DNA of 50,605 bases from a virus. Positions 8,228 through 16,600 of this stretch are shown here, in pieces (positions within the stretch are counted from its first letter, which is position 1; each line of letters starts with the position of its first letter). The translations under genes and the position numbers were made by a program. The stretch is from the IMG/VR virus record IMGVR_UViG_3300037493_002198, positions 1-50,605 of that record; one strand, given 5' to 3'. The notes beneath the pieces are model-generated. The model was not told where the DNA came from, did no database searches, and was given only the letters and a program-made list of their open reading frames with translations.

Positions 8228-9900
8228 ATAATACAACATTAGTAACAGGATTATGGGATATTGGTAGAGGTGATTTAAGTGAAGGATGGTCAAGGTCATT
8301 TGATACTTACCTTACCAAATTTGAGGAACTTTTAAAATATGACGATAATATGATCATATTTGGTGATCAAAGAGTAATTGATTTTGCCAAAAATATTAGG
8401 GACGAAAAAAACACTCAATTTATTGTTAGAGATCTTGATTGGTTTAAAAATAATGAGTTCTATGAGAAAATCCAAACAATTAGAAATAATTCAGAATGGT
8501 ATAATCAATCCGGTTGGTTAAAAGACTCAACTCAAGCAAGATTAGAAATGTACAACCCTTTGGTTATGTCTAAAATATTTTTATTACATGATGCTAAACT
8601 TTTAGATAAATTTAATTCTGATTCATTATATTGGATAGATGCGGGGATTACCAACACTGTTCATTGGGGATATTTTACTCACGATAAAGTAATGGATAAA
8701 ATAAAAACCTTAACAAATAAGTTTTTATTTATTTGTTTTCCTTATGAAACTGATGTAGAGGTCCACGGGTTCAAATATTCCGAAATGAAAAGAATTACTA
8801 ATGACGAACCAAATATTGTTGCTAGAGGTGGTTTTTTTGGTGGTAGTAAAGAAACAATAAGTGAAATGAATGTATTATATTATAATATTATGTCAGACAC
8901 TCTAAATAATGGTCTAATGGGTACCGAAGAAAGTTTATTCACATTATTATTATATCAAAACCCACAACTAATTGATTATTGTGAAATTGAGGGTAATGGA
9001 TTAGTTTCTAAGTTTTTTGAGGATGTTAAAAATGATGAGGTTGTCATTAAGAATAAATCAAAACAAACACTATCAATAATTGAAAGACCAAATAATGTTG
9101 GGGTTTATGTTATAACATTTAATTCACCAAATCAATTACAAACCTTAATTGATTCTATGTTATTATATGACTCAAGTTTTATAGATAAAACAAAAAAGTT
9201 TTTGCTTGATAATTCAACGGACTTGGATACCACACCAAAATATTTAGAGATCTGTGAAAAATATGGTTTTAAACACATTAAAAAAGATAATATTGGTATA
9301 ACTGGCGGCAGACAGTTTATTGCAGAACATTTCAATGATCAGGAAGATCTTGGTTATTATTACTTTTTTGAAGATGATATGTTTTTTTATAACGGATCTG
9401 AACAAACTTGTAGAAACGGTTTTAATCGTTACATTAAAAACATATTTAACAATAGTTTAGATATAATTAAAAATGAAAATTTTGATTTTTTAAAATTAAA
9501 CTTCACAGAATTTTACGGGTCTCACGATAAACAATGGGCTTGGTATAATGTAGCTCAAGATTTTAGACAATTACATTGGCCAAATAACCAAAGACTACCA
9601 CAACAAGGTTTAGACCCAAATTCACCAAATTTAGAATTTAAACATATAAAATCATATCGTGGCACACCATATGTGTCAGGTGAAATATATCTTTCAAATT
9701 GGCCAATATTAATGACAAAAGAAGGTAACTATAATTGTTATCTTAAAACAAAATTCCAATACCCATATGAACAAACATTAATGAGTCATTGTTATCAGGA
9801 AACGATAAAAGGTAATATAAAGTCAGGTATTTTATTAGCAACACCAACCGAACACAATAGATTTGATCATTATGATGGTTCTTTAAGAAAAGAATGTTAA
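8224..9900 (+). CDS. Bifunctional HtrL/YibB-like and GT2-like glycosyltransferase
   Basis: The product is 558 aa with two parts. Residues about 1-270 match the HtrL/YibB pattern: TLVTGLWDIGRGDLSEGWSR at the start, then FDTYLTKFEELL, MIIFGD, and a YWIDAGI segment with acidic residue. HtrL/YibB proteins are encoded in LPS and capsule loci and are thought to be glycosyltransferases. Residues about 290-558 form a separate GT-A domain: VGVYVITFNSPNQLQTLIDS, a GITGGRQF loop, then YYFFEDDMFF with an acidic DxD-like site. The fusion would let one polypeptide add two sugars or add one and modify it. It is last in the operon, with translation coupled to the methyltransferase before it. Confidence 0.6.
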   Translation: MNNTTLVTGLWDIGRGDLSEGWSRSFDTYLTKFEELLKYDDNMIIFGDQRVIDFAKNIRDEKNTQFIVRDLDWFKNNEFYEKIQTIRNNSEWYNQSGWLKDSTQARLEMYNPLVMSKIFLLHDAKLLDKFNSDSLYWIDAGITNTVHWGYFTHDKVMDKIKTLTNKFLFICFPYETDVEVHGFKYSEMKRITNDEPNIVARGGFFGGSKETISEMNVLYYNIMSDTLNNGLMGTEESLFTLLLYQNPQLIDYCEIEGNGLVSKFFEDVKNDEVVIKNKSKQTLSIIERPNNVGVYVITFNSPNQLQTLIDSMLLYDSSFIDKTKKFLLDNSTDLDTTPKYLEICEKYGFKHIKKDNIGITGGRQFIAEHFNDQEDLGYYYFFEDDMFFYNGSEQTCRNGFNRYIKNIFNNSLDIIKNENFDFLKLNFTEFYGSHDKQWAWYNVAQDFRQLHWPNNQRLPQQGLDPNSPNLEFKHIKSYRGTPYVSGEIYLSNWPILMTKEGNYNCYLKTKFQYPYEQTLMSHCYQETIKGNIKSGILLATPTEHNRFDHYDGSLRKEC

Positions 9901-9917
9901 TATTTATTAGTTCCGTA

Positions 9918-9925
9918 TATTTATA
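9918..9925 (+). promoter_or_regulatory. TATTTATA promoter-like motif
   Basis: The perfect octamer lies 13 nt before the ATG at 9939; a second TATTTAT partly overlaps the previous stop at about 9901. Confidence 0.5.
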
Positions 9926-9938
9926 GAAAAAACTATAA

Positions 9939-11720
9939 ATGGAATTTTTCATTAAAAAGAACGCTACTCTCCCTATATTAAAATTACAGGTTGTAAAAGA
10001 CGGTAGAAGCGATTACAATTCTTTCATGGATATGATTGAAGAGTCTGCTATCTTCTTTTCAATGACTAATGTTGAAACCGGGATTCCTAAAATATCAACA
10101 AGTCCTGCTGGATTTGTTGAGAAAGTACTTTTGGAACCTAATGCGGAACCTGAGTATTACATTTATTATCAATTCAAACCACAAGACACAAATAAAACCG
10201 CAAGATATGAGGCACAATTCTTATTAAGAAATTCTCAAGGAGTCTTAATACTACCAATACGAGAACAATTATTTATTAATGTACAAGAAAGTTTTATTGC
10301 GGAAGATTTACCATATGAAAGTTGTTATTTAATAGAATTCCCTTGTTGTAATAATGTATGTCCAACAACAACCACAACTACAACAGTTTGTTGTTGTCCA
10401 CCGGATGTTCCAACACCTACACCAACACCTACACTAACATCAACACCACCACCAACACCATTTGTTTCTGAACCAGCACCAATCGACGAATTCTGTATGG
10501 AAGTATCAATACAAACTTCAACTCCAACTCCAACACCAACAGTTACACCAAGCTCAACTCAAATACCTTGTTGTAATACTTGGTATTATTATGGTGGCAC
10601 ATCCGTTACAGGATCAACATTCTCTTATGTTGATTGTTCGGGTAACACATCCACATTTAGTGCTGCTACCGATTATGCCGCTACAATATGTGCAACTTCA
10701 GTTACAAAACTTACAGGTAACGGAACAACTTACCTTGAAAGTACTTGTACTTGTGTTCCTGTTCAACCAACACCAACACCAACATCAACTTTAACTCCAA
10801 CTCCAACTGTAACATCAACAGATCCACCACCAACTCCAACACCAACACCAACAAGTAGCGCAATACCCGTATTACAATGTATCACAAGTGTTGTGCCTCC
10901 AACAACAATTGGTGGGATAACAATAACCGAAACATTTACCGGTAGTGTCCAAATCTTTACAACCGCATTTAGTAGTTGTAGTGGGGGGGTAACAACTCCG
11001 GCTAACTCAAAATGGTTAGGACAAGGTGGTCCATTTTCTTATACTATGAATTTTAGTTTACCCGTTAATAATATTATCATATTTTTAACTGCGACTGATC
11101 TAAATGAAAATTTCATTTTCACAACTAATAGTGGAAGTGGTATACCAACAATCTCGACCACATTAAGTTGTTTTATAACAATAGTTGGTAATCAAATTAT
11201 TTGTGGAACAGCAATCGGTCTTGGCGGGGGAGGTAAGTTTCTTATACAAAATTCGACAAGTTTCACATCTCTTACAATTACCGGTAATGGTGGAGGGAGT
11301 GGTTCTTTATTATCAATATGTAGCAACTCAATTCAAACGATAACACCAACACCAACACCAAGTATAACACCAAGTATAACACCAACTAATACGGTAACGC
11401 CAACTAATACGGTAACACCAACAGTAACACCAACAAACACAATTACTCCAACGCCAGGATTATCCCCAACACCGACAAACACAATTACACCAACACCAGG
11501 ATTATCCCCAACCCCAACAGTTACTCCAACTTTAACAGTTACCCCAACTTTAACCAAAACTCCAACACCTACTCCAACTAAAACAAAAACACCAACGCCA
11601 ACTAAGACAACAACTCCAACACCTACTAAGACAACAACACCAACACCTACTCGAACCCCACCTAGTCTTGCGGTAGGACCATTTACGGCATTTGTGTCAT
11701 TTGACTCATATAATTGTTAA
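9939..11720 (+). CDS. Pro/Thr-linker modular virion protein with structural N-terminal domain
   Basis: The product is 593 aa. Residues 1-135 form a globular beta-rich domain ([20 protein letters not shown]; later [20 protein letters not shown]) reminiscent of phage baseplate or fibre adaptor domains. They are followed by a Cys cluster and poly-Thr ([18 protein letters not shown]). Then come PT linkers, a Cys module (about 210-277, YVDCSG and CTCVPV, shared with the 526-aa protein), another PT linker, a 150-residue Gly/Ser-rich beta module (about 318-467, [12 protein letters not shown] to LLSICS; three more copies in the 1562-aa protein) and a C-terminal PT/KTKTPTP tract. Probably a virion fibre or decoration anchored by its N-terminus. 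Its 3' end abuts the protease gene. Confidence 0.6.
   Translation: MEFFIKKNATLPILKLQVVKDGRSDYNSFMDMIEESAIFFSMTNVETGIPKISTSPAGFVEKVLLEPNAEPEYYIYYQFKPQDTNKTARYEAQFLLRNSQGVLILPIREQLFINVQESFIAEDLPYESCYLIEFPCCNNVCPTTTTTTTVCCCPPDVPTPTPTPTLTSTPPPTPFVSEPAPIDEFCMEVSIQTSTPTPTPTVTPSSTQIPCCNTWYYYGGTSVTGSTFSYVDCSGNTSTFSAATDYAATICATSVTKLTGNGTTYLESTCTCVPVQPTPTPTSTLTPTPTVTSTDPPPTPTPTPTSSAIPVLQCITSVVPPTTIGGITITETFTGSVQIFTTAFSSCSGGVTTPANSKWLGQGGPFSYTMNFSLPVNNIIIFLTATDLNENFIFTTNSGSGIPTISTTLSCFITIVGNQIICGTAIGLGGGGKFLIQNSTSFTSLTITGNGGGSGSLLSICSNSIQTITPTPTPSITPSITPTNTVTPTNTVTPTVTPTNTITPTPGLSPTPTNTITPTPGLSPTPTVTPTLTVTPTLTKTPTPTPTKTKTPTPTKTTTPTPTKTTTPTPTRTPPSLAVGPFTAFVSFDSYNC
10891..11340 (+). repeat. Beta-rich 150-residue module, copy 1 of 4
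   Basis: Pattern: (I/V)xGxT(I/V)T..F.G, a F.Y.(M/L).FS.PVNN sentence, an ITTNSG/TFTTN segment, Cys in the middle, then G(G/T)F.I.(N/S)S.SFT.LT(I/V).G and a terminal IC. The other copies are at about 14256-14748, 15684-16206 and 17216-17704. It is a protein-domain repeat rather than a DNA repeat. Confidence 0.75.
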
Positions 11721-11730
11721 TAATAAAAAA

Positions 11731-13647
11731 ATGATAACAGAAGAAATAAATAAAATATTAAAAGAATGGAATGATAATACATCATCTGACGTTGGTGTTG
11801 GTTATGCCTTTAAACAAACCGGCGGTGTTTATAATGGAGAAATTTGTATATCGTTTAGTGTAAAAGAAAAAAAACCATTATCAGAATTATCTGAAGATGA
11901 AATATTACCTTCTGAAATAAAAATAAATAATAACTTAACATTAAAAACCGATGTAATACAAGTTGGGGAAGTTTCTGTTCTACAATGTAGTAGGACCACA
12001 CCAATAACCCCTAACCAACCTTGCGAACCTTTCGTATTAACGGCACCAACAAATAGATCTGCATTTGCCACGTTAAGAGGTGGTATATCAATAACCTCTG
12101 TTAATCAAGGATCATCAGTTGGGACATTAGGAATGATAGTTCAAGATATACATACAAATGCTTTGGTTGGTTTAACAAATAATCATGTTGTTATTGGAAA
12201 TTCAATTGCCGCTCAATATCAAAATTTAAATCCCTATTTAGGAAGTAATTTCCCGGCAACAAATGAAGTTTTACCAAATAGTAATTTTACTTGTCAACCA
12301 GGAGAATTTGGTTTCCAAACAAATATTAAATTTGGTCAAGTGGTAAGATATGTACCTTTAGTACCAAATGGTACTTTAAACTTAACAAATGGTGGTGGTT
12401 CCGGATCACCTTCTTTAGTTCCAAGAAATAGAGTAGATGGGGCCTTAGTTAGTATTGATTGTACTAAAATAGATTTTAATCAATCTTTTAGATTTTCGGG
12501 GTTTGAGGCTTTAATGCCTAATCCATTGCCTTTTGCAACAACGGCAGAAATTGATAACTTAATGGTCACAAACCCACAATTATACAGTTCGGGTAGATCA
12601 ACAGGACCAAAAGGTTTTGGTACGCCCGGTTGTGAGTTAAGAGTATTTGGTATTAATATGGCTCCAACACCAATTAATGGTTATAAATGGCACGTATCTG
12701 GAGGAGTTCAGTATGGAACGGCCGCCGCTTATGATAATAGATTAATTGCATTTTTTAAACCAAGTGGAAACGCGGCTCAACCCCATTGTTTATGGCCATG
12801 CGCCGCAGGAGATTCGGGGTCAATGTTAATTGCTAACTTTGGAACACAAACCGATCCAAACTTTAAAGTAATAGGTTTAGTATTTGCCGGAAATAGTTCA
12901 CCCTCTTATCCAAATACATGGAATGATAACAGTGGTTGTAACGTATTTACTTGTAATTACGGATCATACTCAGCTTGGTTAGGTTTTGCGTGTCGTATTG
13001 ATGATGTAGCAAATCAATTAGGTATAAAAGCATGGACAGGTGGGACCGCACCATTAGTTAATCCCGCATCAATAAATGTAATAACTTTACCCGGATTATC
13101 CCCAATAACAGCAACAACGTGTCAAAATAACTATTACTATCAGATTGGTACAACAATGGTACAAAATTCTTGTGGTGGTGCAAATTTTGGAGCAAAAAGC
13201 ATATTGCTTCAGAGCCCACAATTCCTTAATAGTCAAACGTTAAATACCGGTGTAAGACACCCTAACTGTGGTGGATTTAACTATAGTGTTGGTTTATTAT
13301 GGATTTTAACTGACTTCACAATAAACGACGTTATTAGTTATAGTTTATTAATGGAAGATATTAATGCACCTGGAACAAGTCTTAGTGGTTATTTTGTTCA
13401 TTGGAAAGTAATAAACATACTACCATCACAAACATCGATTAATTTATGGACATCAGGACCTTCTGGATGGCAACCAGGAGCAACAATACAACAAACAGAT
13501 TGGTTCCCAAGTACGGTTAACCCAAATGGTTATGGCGGACCTTGTCAACCTGGTCACACATATAGAATATCCATTACCGCAATTTTAAATCCAGCCGCCG
13601 GCGGAGGTACAGTAACAAGTAATTTACTTACATTTATTAGTAGTTAA
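11731..13647 (+). CDS. Trypsin-like serine protease with C-terminal accessory domain
   Basis: The product is 638 aa from the ATG at 11731; a longer frame from 11692 would overlap the previous gene and adds no domain. Residues about 105-430 form a chymotrypsin-fold protease. LTNNHVV places the catalytic His at about 152, RVDGALVSID the Asp at about 236, and CAAGDSGSML the Ser at about 362 with the canonical GDSGS. The N-terminal 100 residues carry a possible interaction or inhibitory segment. Residues about 435-638 form a Cys-containing beta-rich domain like the surrounding adhesins. It has no signal peptide and no PT linker. Lying between two PT-linker proteins, it may process them or act on the virion or host surface. 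T4-like prohead proteases are a different family, so this is not the capsid protease. Confidence 0.8.
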   Translation: MITEEINKILKEWNDNTSSDVGVGYAFKQTGGVYNGEICISFSVKEKKPLSELSEDEILPSEIKINNNLTLKTDVIQVGEVSVLQCSRTTPITPNQPCEPFVLTAPTNRSAFATLRGGISITSVNQGSSVGTLGMIVQDIHTNALVGLTNNHVVIGNSIAAQYQNLNPYLGSNFPATNEVLPNSNFTCQPGEFGFQTNIKFGQVVRYVPLVPNGTLNLTNGGGSGSPSLVPRNRVDGALVSIDCTKIDFNQSFRFSGFEALMPNPLPFATTAEIDNLMVTNPQLYSSGRSTGPKGFGTPGCELRVFGINMAPTPINGYKWHVSGGVQYGTAAAYDNRLIAFFKPSGNAAQPHCLWPCAAGDSGSMLIANFGTQTDPNFKVIGLVFAGNSSPSYPNTWNDNSGCNVFTCNYGSYSAWLGFACRIDDVANQLGIKAWTGGTAPLVNPASINVITLPGLSPITATTCQNNYYYQIGTTMVQNSCGGANFGAKSILLQSPQFLNSQTLNTGVRHPNCGGFNYSVGLLWILTDFTINDVISYSLLMEDINAPGTSLSGYFVHWKVINILPSQTSINLWTSGPSGWQPGATIQQTDWFPSTVNPNGYGGPCQPGHTYRISITAILNPAAGGGTVTSNLLTFISS

Positions 13648-13676
13648 AATTAAAGAAAAAAAACAAATATTAAAAA

Positions 13677-16600
13677 ATGAATTATGATTTTAATTTTATT
13701 GGGTATTATAACTCAAAACCTTCATGGGTTGGTTATGATGGTGCAACACCATTAACGATTAGATGGAATTTAAACGGTTATTGGGAAATGATTGGTTGGC
13801 CTTATTGTGGTGAACCAAGATCAACAGATAACGATTCTTTTCCGGACATAAATTGGTTTATTTATGATCCAAGTAATACTTGTTCGTCAACATCTTTTGA
13901 TGTGACAATTGGTGCTTGTCCTTTACCCGGAATTGCATCATTCCAATCTTGTTGTGATTCTAACGTTATAATTAGAATAACAGATATACCAATAGGTTTA
14001 TTCCCTTTTTCGACTAATTCATATTATTTAATTTCCGCATTCTTTACAGGTTGTCTAACCTATGTTTCACCAAGTACACCACCAACACTTTTCTTTTCAT
14101 TTGACGATTTAACGGATCAGTTAATAGAACAACTTGGTGGATGTGGTCCGTGTACAATAAATTATCCTTGTGATGCGGTAACACCAACACCAACTCCAAC
14201 AACATTACCACCAACACCAACACCAACACCTGTTTGTCCAATATGCCCAACGGTTAGTGCCTTACCCGTTTTAGGATCTTCAACAACAATTAATGGTGTT
14301 ACAGTAACCGCCTCAGGTTTTGGTGATGTGTCCTTTACCTCATCATTCGGATTTGTTTCGTGGTGTATGGTCGGATCACCTCCGACAGTGAATGGAAATG
14401 TATGGTTAGGACCAACAAGTTCATTTACATATATATTAAATTTTAGTGTACCGGTTAATAATATAGTGATAAGATTAATAAATTATAATATTAACTCAAG
14501 TGGTAGTGAATCATTTACGTTTACAACAAATACAGGTAATCCTATATTATCATCTTGTGATTATTGTTGTGCAACAATTAACGGAAATGTTGTTACCGCA
14601 GCCTATTGCCCATTAGGATCACCATCCGCCGATATGGGTGGGGGTACATTTACAATTTCAAATTCTTCATCTTTTACAACATTAACAGTAACAGGTCCTG
14701 GAGGTTTGGGAGGAACTATTATGGACATATGTTCAGATTCGGTACAACCCCCATCAACACCTACACCTACACCTACAGTTACACCAACAGATCCACCCCC
14801 AACACCAAGTAACACTCCATCATCCACACCAGCACCTGTTAATACAGATTGTTTTCCATTGTTGATGGAAAATTCATGGACTGGTTCAGGATTTCTTTTA
14901 AAAGTTTATGTGTACGACCCAATCAATTCGATAGCAACTCAAATTAATTTACCTCAGTCAACAGGAATAACCGGTCAAGGTATTGCCAATACAACAAATA
15001 AATTATGGATTCTTATGCAACCCGGTAACATAAGAGAATGGAATATAACTTTATCCCCATGGTCTGCGGTTTGGTCAAGAGATATAATATCTCCAGATTT
15101 AACAATTCCGGACATCGGTTGGTTGGCGAATGGATTATGTGTTTATAGAGATCCAATCACAAATTTAATTAACCCAAATATATTAGTATCCATGGGGTAC
15201 AATGTTCCCGTAATTGGTGGGTTCCAAGTAGTTTTAGTTGATATAACAGGATCTGTTTGGGTTAAAACACCAATATATACTTTTCCAAGTACAACTAGGG
15301 TTGTTGAAGATATTATAATGAACCAAAATGGTAAAATGATAATGACAACTAGTGATAATTTAACTGGTCAAGCTTATATAACACAACTACAGTTTGTTGG
15401 GGGGTCTTGGCAATCACAGATTGACTTTCCAATACCAATAACTGTTGCACAATCAATATTCCAATGGGGAACCTTCTTTTATATTCCAACAACAAATGGT
15501 ATTTTATATACAATACAAACATCACCACCATATACAACAACACTATTAGGTTCTTTAACACCTGCTGGTGTTATGGATTCATCACAATCAGAAGATTGTG
15601 TTACATTAGAATTTACAGTTCCCGCACCAACACCTACACCAACCCAAACACCTGTTTCAGTTGTTTGTTGTGAAAACGAATACGAGGCACCATTATTGGG
15701 CAATAGTGTTGTAATAAATGGAATAACGGTTACAGGTTCAGGATCAGGTAGTGTAATTTCACTTTCTCTACCTAACCCAGCAATTCCCGGTTGTGAAACA
15801 ATACCACTTCCTTTTAATAACTGCGTTCGATTGGGTAACAACTCATTTCCATTTAATCTTAACCCATCTTTCATTTACACGATGACATTTAGTTCACCCG
15901 TAAATGATGTGACCATACATTTAATCGATTACACAATAGTTAATGGTATTCCAGAATCATTTACTATAACAACAGATGTTGGTAACCCAACTATAAGTGG
16001 ATGTGGTAATTGTTGTTCGGTAATCACAAATAACACAATTACAGCAAGTTTAAGTGGTACTAATTGTATCATAACAATTTTTGGACAAGATGGCGGATCG
16101 GGAAGATTCACAATTAGCGCATCATCATCATTTACAACATTAACAATATCAGGTCCTGGAGGTGGTGGAGGTTCATTATTAAAACTTTGTGATATTGGTA
16201 CACCACTAACCCCAACCCCAACATCAACCCCAACCGTAACACCTACACCAGGTTTACCTTGTTTGGCCGAATGTAACATATTGTTTAATAACTCACCAGA
16301 TATATTTTCATACAATTTTTTATTAAATACAAGTACCTATCTAAACCCATTTATTAGTGGATTTATACCTGGAAGTTCTGACATTGCCCACACATCTAAT
16401 AAAATATTCATGTATACAAGTGATAAGATTTATGAATATGATTACATAAACTGCCCATTTAGTGCGTCTTTTAACAGAATAATAAACATTCCTGTTGGAA
16501 CTCAGTTAGGGAATGGATTGACTGCAATAAATAATACGACACTAGTTAGTACTAATGGTTTCTCACTCGGACAGTTGTGTATTGAAATAGATATTACAAC

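Noticed and set aside
11692-11730. Upstream GTG extension of the serine protease frame
   Set aside because: It would overlap the previous gene and adds 13 residues without domain character; the ATG at 11731 fits better.
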